A stretch of 64,000 bases of DNA. Source: Ceratobasidium sp. AG-K. Taxonomy: Eukaryota > Basidiomycota > Agaricomycetes > Cantharellales > Ceratobasidiaceae. The stretch is from the NCBI GenBank assembly GCA_037039685.1, contig JAWNGF010000003.1, forward strand, positions 4,934,571 to 4,998,570, read 5' to 3'. Positions 20,750 through 30,886 of the stretch are shown in pieces; within the stretch, counting starts at the first letter, position 1, and each line of letters starts with the position of its first letter. The translations under genes and the position numbers were made by a program. Under the pieces are notes generated by a model. It ran no database searches. It was given only the letters and a program-made list of their open reading frames with translations, and was not told the DNA's origin.

Positions 20750-20968
20750 TCAAACCCTTCTGTCTTTAATGATGCGCAGACTTCTCAAAAATATCAATTC
20801 AAGATTTTCGTCTTCCAAGAACAACGCGTTGATTACTCCTAGTTTGTCGTACTGTTCGTATATGTAGTTACAATGAATGTCTTCAATAAAGAGTTTTAGG
20901 GACTCTAGTCTAAGTTGTTCCCTATGTTGTTCCTGTGTGAGTCGAGGTCTTGGTCCCACTGAAAAGGG
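20750..20968 (-). CDS. Element D leader ORF, second part (-1 frame)
   Basis: This short frame encodes VGPRPRLTQEQHREQLRLES and about 50 more residues. It has no ATG at its start (GTG) and overlaps the end of the first leader ORF in the -1 frame. A CCCTTTT heptamer at 20962-20968 lies in the upstream frame as C CCT TTT, so it may be a frameshift extension. A diverged relative is seen in element F (30395-30173). Function unknown. Confidence 0.45.
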   Translation of the reverse strand, partial: PFSVGPRPRLTQEQHREQLRLESLKLFIEDIHCNYIYEQYDKLGVINALFLEDENLELIFLRSLRIIKDRRV

Positions 20969-21519
20969 TTGGGTGCGATGGTATTAAGGTGATTTAGAAG
21001 GCGGTAATCCTGATTGATAGGAATACGCACTTCTGCTGCTTGATGACAGTATTTGCCCTTGATTTTGTCTTTAAGGGTTTCGATAGTACGCCACTGACGT
21101 TTGTTGTTGCTGATGAGATTTTCGACCTTTCGAGTGTGTTTTTCTTGGATTTTTATAAGCTGGTCGCAGTTTTTGATCAAGACACGGGTTTGTTCTTGCA
21201 AGCGCTCGACTTCAATATTGGTGTCAGCTAGATTTATGCTTTGGACACGATCTTGATTGGCTTGTTGCTTATTTGTGTTGTCGAGGTTAATTTCGATGAA
21301 CTCGAGCCTCGAATGAAGAGATTGATAATCGGCTTCGAGTTGATTGTGGTTTTTGTCGTTTCTGGTACGTTCGACCCTTAGATCCTCTGCTTGTTCAACT
21401 TGATCTTCTTCTAGTACTTCAATTCGACTGTTTAATTCGTCGACTTTGGTGTCTAGATCAAGTACGAAGTCTTTTAGTCTAAAGACTGCTTCGCAGAGGC
21501 TAAAAAATGCGGGGAACAC
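20905..21519 (-). CDS. Element D leader ORF, predicted coiled-coil protein
   Basis: This 204-residue ORF lies between the 5' LTR and gag. The central part has heptad-like spacing of leucine and isoleucine with charged residues (ELNSRIEVLEEDQVEQAEDL; RLEFIEINLDN; KRQWRTIETLKDK), so a long coiled coil is likely. Element D2 has a near copy, and old element F has a distant relative (KWHWKKIEELL at the matching place). Ty3/gypsy elements usually start with gag, so an extra leader protein is unusual. I do not recognise the family. Confidence 0.6.
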   Translation of the reverse strand: MFPAFFSLCEAVFRLKDFVLDLDTKVDELNSRIEVLEEDQVEQAEDLRVERTRNDKNHNQLEADYQSLHSRLEFIEINLDNTNKQQANQDRVQSINLADTNIEVERLQEQTRVLIKNCDQLIKIQEKHTRKVENLISNNKRQWRTIETLKDKIKGKYCHQAAEVRIPINQDYRLLNHLNTIAPNPFQWDQDLDSHRNNIGNNLD

Positions 21520-22006
21520 TTTTAAGGTTAATTAGTTAGTTACTAATTAGTTCCTTTTTAGTGCGTACTGATGGAAACGACGGGTTAATGTGGTTCTTGA
21601 TGGATGAGAGTGTTAACTTGGGTGGTGCTCCGACCACTTTCCAGTTTTGCTTGAGAGGATCTGGCTTCCTCGAGATGTTGATTTTGGATCTGAAGGGTGC
21701 TAGACACTAAGCTTTTGCTTTATATACTCCTTATCTGATCTTATCAGTTATCAACAGCCTTGGGCGGGCGTGATAGCGACAGTGTATAACAGAGTAAGGG
21801 TGTATTTAGCTGACTAAAGCCGCTATGACCCGAAAGAGGATAACGATTGGGTTCACTGACAGCGTATAGCGACGTGGGACTACTGGTCTATATCAAGTAT
21901 AGCTCTTCGTCCGTTGTACTATGCCCGTTTTCCCGTGTACGTTCTATCTACTTGATGGAAAAGCAGGAGCTTTTTAAGGCTGATGCTTTTTAAAGGCTTG
22001 ACCTAA
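21520..22006 (-). other. Element D 5' leader with primer-binding site
   Basis: This 487-bp untranslated stretch lies between the 5' LTR and the leader ORF. The primer-binding site AGGTCAAGCCTT (minus strand, 21993-22004) is two bases after the LTR and pairs exactly with AAGGCTTGACCT in the LTR (22127-22138), 26-33 bp downstream of a TATA box (22164-22171). I see no gene in the rest. Confidence 0.7.
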
Positions 22007-22422
22007 TGTCCCGACTTGGGTAAATCAGGTATATATAAAGGTTAAGGGGTTCGACTTAGACAAGTCTTAGAACCCAAGGAATAGTGGTAGTTAGAGGATT
22101 TGATTGAGCAAGTCCTAGTGGAGAGGAGGTCAAGCCTTGTCGTTAACCGGCTTGACCTCTGGGTTTATATACATGAGAGAACCGTGCCACGTCATCAACT
22201 ATCAGTGTGGGAAAGCCGAGTACAACCAATGATAAGCGAGATAAGAGACATGACTCGACATTCTGGAAGTTCCGGAAGCATCACTAATATCAAATTAAAA
22301 GACAAATACATCACATGATACAAGTTTAAGCGCCAGAGGACATTTGTACCAAAAAAGGAAAGTGTTCGGAAAAAAAGATATAAAATCGGAATAAAATGTC
22401 TGAGCTTAGTCAGCTCATGACA
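22007..22422 (-). repeat. Element D 5' LTR
   Basis: A 416-bp LTR with TATATAAA at 22164-22171 (minus strand) and the predicted RNA start near 22138. It is followed by the duplication ccaat at 22423-22427. Confidence 0.95.
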
Positions 22423-22427
22423 CCAAT

Positions 22428-24012
22428 TTACGTCTACCAGAAGGTATCGGAACTCCGACGCATAGTTTGCTACTGAATTGTTCTGTTTGCATTTTCGGAT
22501 GTCCGATTCGGCTTTAGCTTTTTTGTTGGGGTCACTGAACTGTTCCATGAAGTGTGCCTTGAAACTTTCCCATGAGGCGAGGTTTTGGTTGTTTTCCCTT
22601 TGGTTAAGCGATCTTAAGAGTACTTGTGCCCAGTGAGTGGCGGCCTTGTTTTCGGATTTGAAGTTTGCTAAAGCTTCACGGATCCTTTCTTCATTGGAAG
22701 TGTATTGATCGCCTAGGCGTAAAAAGTAGCTCTCCATTTGTGTGATGAACATTTCGGCACCTTCTCCTTTCTTTCCGTCAAAGGCTTCTGGACGAGTCAC
22801 CTTGGGACGGTGTGAACCGCTACCGATGTTTGGGTTTTCGGTCAGTTGTTGGATTCTTAATTCTAATTCGTCGATCCTGGTAGATTCCGCATCTGGGTGT
22901 GGTGGAGAATTTGATCGCCTAGAGGGGATCCCATGCAGAGATGCTTCGTCCATTTCTTCTCGCATATTGTTGATAGCTTCCTGAACTTCCGTGATTTTGG
23001 CAGTGAAGGAGGTTCCTTCCTGTCGTAGAGTTTCTAGTCCTTGTGTTACTGCCTCGTTCCATTCGAGTTGCCCTTGTCTGGTAGTGTTGAGTTCTTCGCG
23101 TACGTTGTTTACTAGTCCTTGAGTGTTGGTGACCTCATTTCGAAGGCGGGATACGTCTTGACCAACTAGGAAGGAATTATGTTCGCCGTTTCTTGCCGAG
23201 TTCAGAATGTCTGTCAGGGTGCCCTGTAGGGTGTTGATGGAGTTGTTGAAGATTTGCTGGTTGTTTGCTAGGACTTGTGTAGCTTGTTCTAGACCGCTAA
23301 GCCTTCGATCTATAGTGACCCTCATTCCGTCTATAACCCTAAGGGTGGCGTTGTGTCTTCCTTCTAGAAGGTCGTCCAGGTCGTCTAGGTTACTGATTAC
23401 AGTTCTGCCGCTGGAGCTGGAACTTGAACTTGAACTTCCTGGATCACCGGTGCTTTGCTGTACCGGAGCTGGTTGCTGGGAGTAACCCTGTGGGACATAT
23501 GGTGGTGCTGGAATTGCTGGTGTGACTGGCTGGGAGGCCATTGGGATTGGTCCTGCGTTGGTGATGGTTCCTCCAATTTGAGGGACTGTGGGGACATTGG
23601 GAATGTGTGGTGTAGGTGGGGGTCTAATGGGAACAAGTGACACACCCCCATGAGCTTCGGGTTGGGGCAAAAAGAACTGTCTTCTAGTCCCTGATGGCCA
23701 CAAGGGACGTGATGGTCCTGGACTTCCAGTTGAAATGCGAATTACAGCTGGAGTGGGGTCATTTGTAAGATCTCCTGGTTCTCTATTCGTGATAGTGGGT
23801 TCTTCCTCTTGTACGGTTGTCATGTCAGCGATGCCGAAAGATCCCAGCATTGATGCTTGACTTTGGGGGCGTGATCGGGCGGGACCTCCCGCTTGAGTTT
23901 GTGCAATATCTTGTTCGTTTAGTGATCCTGTGGGCCTTGCTGCCCGACTGGGTCCTCTTCTTGTTGATATGGAGGATGAGGGACGTGACCCTCCATCTTC
24001 TTGAATAGACAT
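22428..24012 (-). pseudogene. Element C gag, 5' part
   Basis: The first 528 codons of gag on the minus strand start MSIQEDGGSRPSS at 24012. They are very close to the gag of elements A, G and H (same Pro/Ser-rich start, serine run, helical centre and capsid-like region). Element D cuts it at VDVNW; the frame then reads into the D LTR. The close match contrasts with the diverged pol of the same element. Confidence 0.92.
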
Positions 24013-24041
24013 GTTTGTATGTTGTTAAGCTTGTTTTGTAA

Positions 24042-24491
24042 TGTCGTAAGCTTCTTCTTGGTGGCTATGAGACAAGCCGCGACGGAGAGTGGACGGCACT
24101 AAGACCTAAGTGACCTCTTGAACCGCAACACACTTAAGCGTCTGTAGGCTCTTGAGGGTAGGGGTGGTTCTGAGTGTCACTCAAAGGGGATGTTTTGACG
24201 AGACAAAACAAGCTGGGGTTGCCAGGCTTGTTGGTCTTCTATATATATTCAAAAAAGTGGCCGAGTCATACAAGGCGCAGCCACAAGAGTCATAGCAGTC
24301 AACCAGTCAGGAGTGTCCATGTGAGTCATGCTGTATGAACAGACATGACTCGTACAAAGCACAGCCGCGTTACACAGTGTAACACATAACCACAAGAAGG
24401 TGGCAACGCGGCAAGAAAGAAAACAAAGAACAAACACAAGAGGAAGGACAAGACGTAGACGAGTCCGATGGCGGGAGCATGGCTCACGACA
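24042..24491 (-). repeat. Element C 5' LTR
   Basis: A 450-bp LTR in minus orientation, followed by the duplication cagtg at 24492-24496. The primer-binding site between it and gag has the same ACAAAACAAGCT as element A. Confidence 0.93.
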
Positions 24492-24496
24492 CAGTG

Positions 24497-26155
24497 TCGT
24501 AATGCTTCTATGATGGCATGGAGCTCCTTGTCATGTGTGTCGTAATTCAACTCCACTTCCTTGAAGCTTTTTGAGAGAAACCCTATTGGGTGTAAGTATC
24601 CGTCTTTTTGTTGTTGGCTGAGAATAGCACCCATTGCCACTCCTGAGGCATCTGTTTCAAGGAAGTACTGCTTTGATTCATCAGGATGTGCAAGCACTGG
24701 TTCCCTTGAAATGATGTCTTTCAGGGAGTCAAAGGCTTCCTGGTGTTCTGAGTTCCATTCCCATTTCCTGTCCTTTCTTGTCAATTGAGTCAAGGGCTTG
24801 ACAATTGAGGAGAAGGCAACCACAAATCTCCTATAGAAGTTGCAGAAACCAATGAACGCCTGTAGTTGTTTCATGGTTTTGGGAGTGGGCCATTCTTGGA
24901 TAGTCCTGATCTTGTCTTTGTTCATGGAAATGCCGTCCTTGTCAACAACAAAACCAACCCAGTTGGCTCTCTTTCCATAGAAGGTACATTTCTTCAGATT
25001 TCCAAAGAGGTTGTTCTTCCTCAATTGTTGCAAGACTTCCTTGATATCTATGGTGTGTTGATCTCTTCCTCAAGAAATAATAAGGATGTCATCAATGTAG
25101 ATCACAATCTTCACCCCAATCATATCCCTGAAGATGTGGTCCATCATTCTTTGGAAAGTAGACGGTGCATTCTTGAGGCCAAAGGCCATCACAGTGTATT
25201 TGAATAATCCTTCCGAGGTGATAAATGCTGTCTTCCATTTGTCTCCTTCTCTGATTCTGACATTCCAAAAGCCATTCTTCAGATCAAGCAAAGTGATGAA
25301 AAGTTCTTCCTTTGCACTTTCTCCAGTCTTCTTGAATATCTCTAGTAGTTGTTTGGGAAGCAGAATAGGGTAGCGGTCCAGGATGGTTTCTTTGTTTGCA
25401 CCTCTGTAGTCAACAACAGGACATAGGTCAGGGATGGTTTGTCCTTCCTTCAGGGCTTTTTTGACAAAGAAAAGGCTTGCAGCTAGGGGAGATTTGCTGG
25501 GTCTGATACATCCTGACCAGAGTTTGTTCTCAATGTATTCCTTTGTTGCTTCTCTTTCCCTTGGTGACAGAGGGTAGGCCTTTCTTGGTTTTGGAAGTCA
25601 ATTGTTGTCATAGAAGTCAATTCTACAATCCCATTCTCTGTGTTCAGGTAGTTTGTCATATCTTTCTTTGTCAAAGACGTCCTTGAATTCTTCAAGTTCT
25701 TCTGGTAGCTCCTGAAGTAGTCCTGCTTTGGCAATAAGGGGATCTTCTTTTTTCCATTTGATTGTGAAGGGGGACCAGGATATCTCAGGGTTGGTCTCCT
25801 TCAGCCATGGCATTCCTAAAATCATGGGTTGTGTGCTGGTGTTCATGACATAGAATTTTTGGTAGAAAGTTCTTCCTTTGAGATCAAATTTCAGCTTGCA
25901 CCTGAACCAGATCTCATCTTTTTGTGTTCTTCCGTCAATGGTTTCAATGCTTCTGGGGGTTTGTAACTTGGTCAAAGGGACATTGTTTTCCTTGGCAAAG
26001 TTCAGGTCAATGAAGTTTCTAGACAAGCCGGAGTTGATGAGAGTTGAGATTTTTTCCATGATTCCCTCTGCTATTGCGTATACCATGGGAGTTTCATTTG
26101 TAGCCTTGCAATAGTATACATTTCGCAGAGAGGATATTGGGGCATCCTCACACAT
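24497..26155 (-). pseudogene. Element B pol, protease and reverse transcriptase
   Basis: The 5' part of the broken pol on the minus strand. The protease motif reads LINSGLS, so the catalytic aspartate is asparagine. Reverse transcriptase is in pieces: a YIDDILIIS block ends in a stop at about 25067, and the next block (25033 on) has ETDASGVAMG of RNase H. Frameshifts occur near 25600 and 25290. Element C cuts the RNase H domain. Confidence 0.88.
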
Positions 26156-26172
26156 GGTGGAGAGATGCCTGT

Positions 26173-28896
26173 CTAGTTTTCCAACTTGGAATTGGTGGAT
26201 CTGTTCTCATTCACCCTTTCAACTTTGAGTTCAGTGGCTTTTCCTTTCACAGGCTTCTTTCCTTTGTCCTTGTAGGTCCACTCCCTTGTGCAGTCAGCAA
26301 GATTGTGCCCTGCTTCCCCACATTTGATGCAGAGGTTGTTTTCCCTTTGGCGTTTCTTCTCTTCTTTCAGGACTAGGTCCCCTTTGATTTTCTGGGTTCT
26401 GGAACCTTCCGCTTGAGCTGGTTGTTCGTTCTTTTTCCTTGTGCTAACCGGATTGGTCAGTTTGTTGATTTCTTCCGCTTGTAGGGCAATATTGATCCAT
26501 CCCTCAAGATCTTGCTGTTCTGCTCCCACTCTGTCCCTAAGTTCCTCACAAACAAGTTCTGCTTTGATGAGGCAATTCAGGCCTTGTCTGAATCGTGCTG
26601 CTAGGGCTGCGTCATTCCAGTCAAGTTCTTGGGAAAGAAGTCGGAAGTCAGAGACATATTTAGATATGCTCTTGTTTTGGTAAAGTTGTTGAATCCCTTG
26701 TTCAGCTTGAACTTTCTTGCTGGGGTTGCTCCATTGTCTGTTGTAGGCTTCTTGGAAAGCATCCCATGAGTCTAGCCATGGATGGTCTAGATTGTCGTTG
26801 TATCTGTTCAGAACTGGTTGTGCCCAATTTCCAGTGGGTCCTTCTGCCATGTTCATCAAAACTGCAATAATACATTGTTCATCAGTGTCATACTGGGTAG
26901 GATTCAGACAAAAGTAGGCCTTCATTCTTGCAATGAAGGTTTCAGCTGCAGTTCCCCTGGTTCCTTCAAAGGCTTTTGGCATTTTGATGTGTGGTCCTGA
27001 GTTTCCTCCATTGCCTCCTTGATTTGTTTGGAAGATAAAGGTTCTTCCTTCATCCCTGATTTGATATCCGGATTGTCCTTGTACCTCAAATGAGGGTGAT
27101 CGTTGTCCCTGTGGCAGATGAGGAGGTGGCTGTTTTTGTGGGATATCAACAGAGGTTTGTTGTGATTCTGCCCTTTGGTGTTTGGATTCTGCTTGGGCAT
27201 CAGCACCAATTTGCTCAAGAAGATCAAACGTTTCCCTAGTTTGTAGGTGGACTTCTTGCATCCTAGTGGTTTGATCCTGGAAACCATTGGTAACTTCTTC
27301 ATCAATCCTTCTGAGGGTGATGGTCATGTTTCTCATTCCTTCCGCCATCCTTCCTAGGGTTTCTTCAATGCGTGTAATATGCTGAGTTTGTCCTTGCAAG
27401 GTTTGGTTCATCAGGAGATCAAAATTGTTCAACCTATTGTTGATTTGTTCGGAATTTTCAACCAATCATTTGAAGACTTCAAGGATTTGCTGTTGAACGC
27501 AATCCACATTCCTAAGCCTTTCATAGAAAGTGTTAACTCCATCTTCTGTTCTAAAAGTGATGTGTTGTGACCCATGTACAACATCCTTGGACTCTGGCTG
27601 CATGTCTTGGACTCTGGTGCCTTAAGCGCCCTATGTACAATGTAGCGCCCTCTCCCGTGTTTAGTGCGGTGTATGGATGATGTGTCACCTTGGCCCATAT
27701 GGCCTTGCTGTCTTCTGGATGTTTCTCTTGGAAGCATCGTCCTTCTAGATGTTCTATCTAGAAGGACTCTTTGATTGCTGACTGATACTGGCGCCTGATT
27801 GGCCAGTTTATGTATTGTACCACTTTGAGGCTTTTTTGCCTCTGACTATATATACTGGCTAGCAAGCATGGACTTACTCCAGCTTGCTTTGCCTTGTCAT
27901 CTCTCCCCTCAGAGTGCACTCTAAGTCCCAAAGGCCTTAACAGCCTTTGTCTCTCATCTAAGTGGGCCTTTGGCCATCATCAGTATCGACGCTAAGGTTG
28001 CACTAGCAACTTAGCAAACGGTCTAAGGAGCCTATAAGGCATATTGAGGCCAGTCTCTACAACTAAGGCAAGAATGGTCACTGTCGTTGGTCAACCAGCA
28101 TAGAGGGTTGCAACATGATGCACTCAATTCGCTGCATCATGTTTGTCATATCTTGGGTTTGTAGATCCCATCATTGTTCCAACCCTTCAATTCTAAGGGC
28201 TTGGACCGCGTTCTCCTGTTGATATTGGACCTGAAGGGTGTTGAAAATCCTTTCCAGGGCTTGGATTGGATTTCCCTCCATATTTTCCATCAATTGTTCT
28301 TGTCTCAGTCCTTCATCCTGTGAAATTGACTTGATGCTTCCTTGTGATTGGAAGGTTGAAGGCACGCTCAGGGCGCTGTGAGTCCTAGGGACTTCTACTA
28401 GCGGTGGTATGGATGTAGGGGTTGCCAACGGTGGTGGAAATTGTAATCCAAAGTCAGGAAATGCTAAAGGACATCTGGTCCCTGTTGTTCCAGTGTTTGA
28501 TGGTCCTGGGGTTGCGCTTCTAAGTGGTCCTGGTATCCTAATCACACGCACAGCCCTGGGGCTAATCACACTCTCCCCATGGAGAGTGACAACTGGAGCT
28601 GTTGGTGGTGGCATGTTGATTGGGTTTTCAACTACTCAAATTGTTGGTGAGGCGGACCTTTGTTTGTTTGAACTCCTGGTTTCTTCTTGAGTTCCTGATG
28701 TTTCAATAATGTTGCCGATTCCTCCTGGGACGCTGGTGGAAGGGGGTCTTGATGCGCCGCTGGTACTTCTAAGTGGCGCCGTCCAATCACCTGCCCGTTC
28801 CCTTGCTCCTCTTGAGGGGTTTGATCGGATTTTGACTATTGTCACTGTTGGAGCCTCGCTCCTTTGAGACGCTGCACTTGAGGATTGATTGTCCAT
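26173..28896 (-). pseudogene. Element B gag, broken and split by a solo LTR
   Basis: The N-terminal part starts MDNQSSSAASQRS at 28896. A degenerate middle runs to 28121, and after the solo LTR the frame resumes at 27465 and ends at 26173. The latter 430 codons have a capsid-like region (KAFEGTRGTAAETFIARMKAYF) and a CCHC knuckle (CIKCGEAGHNLADC). The architecture matches the gag of A, but sequence similarity is low. Confidence 0.85.
27563..28115 (+). repeat. Solo LTR of the B family
   Basis: A 553-bp LTR in plus orientation (TGTTGTGACC to GTTGCAACA) is flanked by the duplication tgatg (27558-27562, 28116-28120). No internal region remains, so it arose by recombination between LTRs of a full element. 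It has TATATA followed by CCAGCTTGCTTTGCC, the same promoter and R layout as the element B LTR. Confidence 0.93.
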
Positions 28897-28952
28897 GTTG
28901 TCATGTGACTTTGTTTTCTTGTTGCTCAGTGTACTAAGAGCCTGCTTCGCAA

Positions 28953-29451
28953 TGTTGCAACCTGCTAATGCCTATGGTTGACAACCACTAATGGCCTTTG
29001 AGATGTGGGAACAATATGTGATAAGTCTTCTAAGACTCTATCACTAAGGTGGACAAACGCTAGTCTTGTCAGTACAAGTCACTAGCTCCTAAGTCCAAGT
29101 GGCTGCGCTAAAGGCTAAGTAGCCAAATGCCTCTGATCACACTGCAGGGAGAGTTGACAAGGCAAAGCAAGCTGGGGATGACCATGCTTGCAAGCCAGTA
29201 TATATACTCAGAAAGCAGGTGAGTCATAGTAAATACATGAGTCACATGCCTGAGTCAAAGTTCAAGTCATAAAGGGGGCTGCGTAGGCCAGCCAATAGAA
29301 AACAGCATGAGTCATATGACTCATGGTGACACATCATCCATACACCTCACTAAACAAGGGAGAGGGCTCTACAAGGAGAAGGGGCGCTTAAGGCACCAAT
29401 ACAAGCCACGAGTCCGCAAAGAAAGAAGGGAGGGAGAGATGGGTCACAACA
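28953..29451 (-). repeat. Element B 5' LTR
   Basis: A 499-bp LTR in minus orientation. The minus-strand R start AGCTTGCTTTGC (complement of 29162-29173) pairs over 12 bases, two of them G-U, with GCGAAGCAGGCT (complement of 28939-28950) two bases after the LTR. This supports self-priming in this family as well. Confidence 0.92.
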
Positions 29452-30086
29452 GAATAAGTCTGGAAATGTTTGAGGTACTCTTGCACTGTCTTTGTTTGTT
29501 CCAGTGCACAATATGTCTGTCTGTACTTTTGCTCTCTGTCTGGCTCCTGGAATCAACATTCAACCTCAGTCCAAAATCCTGCCCAATCTGCTAACCAATT
29601 TACTGATGGTCTTGCCAGATTGTGGTGACTTGTTAAGAAAGGTTGTAACCATTTGTGTGCTTTTCCTGTCATATAGGAAATGGCAAAATTAACCTTTTCT
29701 TTGTCTGATGCTGTTGGTTTTTGGACTGCTATATATCCCATGTTTTGATTTTTGAATATTGGGGTTTTATCCCAATTTTTGCCATCAAATGCATCCGGTT
29801 TTTTTGCCTCAAGGGGCTTGGATGCTGGTATTGCTGGTGCTGACAGTCTTGTGATTTGTGATTGTAAATGATTTATTATAGCTTCCAATCATGTGATCTC
29901 TGAGCTAAAGTGTTGACAATCAACAAGTGCTAACAAAGCTTTACTGTCTGCATCAGTAGTAGTTCTATTTAGTCCTTCAATTTGTTGACAGGCATAGTTT
30001 AATCCTCCTGCAACATTGCTTTTACTGGAATTCTCTGTAAAAGTGCTTTGCAGTGGTGGATATGTGTTTACTGGCGTTGTGGCCAT
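29452..30086 (-). pseudogene. Element F gag fragment with in-frame stops
   Basis: One minus-strand frame runs from MATTPVNTYPPL at 30086 to the border of element B, with stops at about 29889 and 29553. It resembles the gag of element D: KPDAFDGKNWDKTP, GKAHKWLQPF, NWLADWAGFW and, just before the border, VQEYLKHFQTYS against VQDYLRDFVTYS in D. The rest of F lies left of the window. It is a distant, old relative of D. Confidence 0.75.
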
Positions 30087-30172
30087 GATGGAAACATGAG
30101 GAGAGATATTTTATTGAGAACCAATTCCATATAGAACAGTGTTTCTAATTTCTTGGTGTCTTGTCCTGTCCT

Positions 30173-30395
30173 TTATGAAACGTATAAATCGCAAAAATTT
30201 AGAGTTAGATCCTCCTTGTCTAAGAAGGATGCGTTCTTGTTGCCTATGACATCAAAAGATGAATATGTGTAATTATTGTAGACGTCTTCTGTGAAGGCAG
30301 TCAAAGATTGTATGTGCGCTTGTCTTCTTTCTTGTTGATATTGTTCAGCAAACTGCTTGAGGTGGTGGGGTAATAAAGCTCCCACTGTAAGAAAG
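30173..30395 (-). pseudogene. Element F leader ORF remnant, second part
   Basis: The minus-strand sequence QERRQAHIQSLTAFTEDVYNN and following resembles the second leader frame of element D (REQLRLESLKLFIEDIHCNY), and SFLDKEDLTLNF matches ALFLEDENLELIF. Element G cuts it at 30396-30400 (gttgg). The upstream leader part is at 62447-62934. Confidence 0.6.
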
Positions 30396-30400
30396 GTTGG

Positions 30401-30857
30401 TGTCATGAGCCAGCTCACTCCATCGGACTCGCCTGTTGTCTCGCCCGCCTGTTCCCTTCTTTTCTGTTGTGTTTCCGTTTCCGTTTGCCGCGTTGCCACC
30501 TTCTTGTGGTTAGTCTGTTACATTGTGTAACGCGGCTGTGCTTTGTACGAGTCATGTCTGTTCATACAGCATGACTCACATGGACACTCCTGACTGGTTG
30601 ACTGCGTTGTTTCTTGTGGCTGCGCCTTGTATGACTCGGCCGCTTTTTGAATATATATAGAGGACCAACAAGCCTGGTAACCCCAGCTTGTTTTGTCTCG
30701 TCAGAACATCCCCTCTGAGTGACACTTAGAACCACCCCTACCCTCAAGGCCCTACAGACACTTAAGTGTGTTGCGGTTCAAGAGGTCATTTAGGTCTTAG
30801 TGCCGTCCACTCCCCATCGCGGCTTGTCTCATAGCCAATCAGAAGAAGCTTACGACA
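30401..30857 (+). repeat. Element G 5' LTR
   Basis: A 457-bp LTR that differs from 61985-62441 at about 5 sites by eye, three at CpG. The primer-binding site ACAAAACAAGCT is at 30860-30871. Confidence 0.95.
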
Positions 30858-30886
30858 TTACAAAACAAGCTTAACAACATACAAAT

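Larger units (their letters stand above)
15468..22422 (-). mobile_element. Element D, young Ty3/gypsy chromovirus with leader ORF
   Basis: The element has 416-bp LTRs at 15468-15883 and 22007-22422 that differ at about 2 sites by eye. The duplication is ccaat (15463-15467, 22423-22427). It lies in the gag of element C in the same orientation. Order on the minus strand: LTR, primer-binding site, coiled-coil leader ORF, gag, pol with chromodomain, polypurine tract, LTR. Gag and pol are uninterrupted, and with near-identical LTRs this looks like the youngest and most complete insertion here, together with D2. Confidence 0.95.
10314..24491 (-). mobile_element. Element C, mosaic Ty3/gypsy element with ORF3
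   Basis: The element is bounded by 450-bp LTRs (10314-10763 and 24042-24491) and the duplication cagtg (10309-10313, 24492-24496). It sits in the RNase H region of element B. Element D (15468-22422) splits its gag. The gag N-terminal part is nearly the same as in A, while the end of gag, pol, ORF3 and U3 of the LTR are clearly diverged, so it looks recombinant. Pol has a frameshift near 12250 and ORF3 an in-frame stop. Confidence 0.93.
1..29451 (-). mobile_element. Element B, old Ty3/gypsy retrotransposon (left end outside window)
   Basis: This minus-strand element has its 5' LTR at 28953-29451 and its 3' LTR running off the window at 1-231. Between them lie gag (28896-26173), pol (26155-1303) and an ORF3-like remnant (1254-232). 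It is interrupted by element A (2394-9596), element C (10314-24491) and a solo LTR (27563-28115). Gag and pol are broken by stops and frameshifts, so it is inactive. Its right flank starts gaata; the matching duplication would lie left of the window. It sits inside the gag of element F, whose reading continues at 29452. Confidence 0.9.

Noticed and set aside
24494..24500. TGTCGTAA just after element C as another LTR start.
   Set aside because: It is part of element B sequence next to the duplication; no LTR follows.
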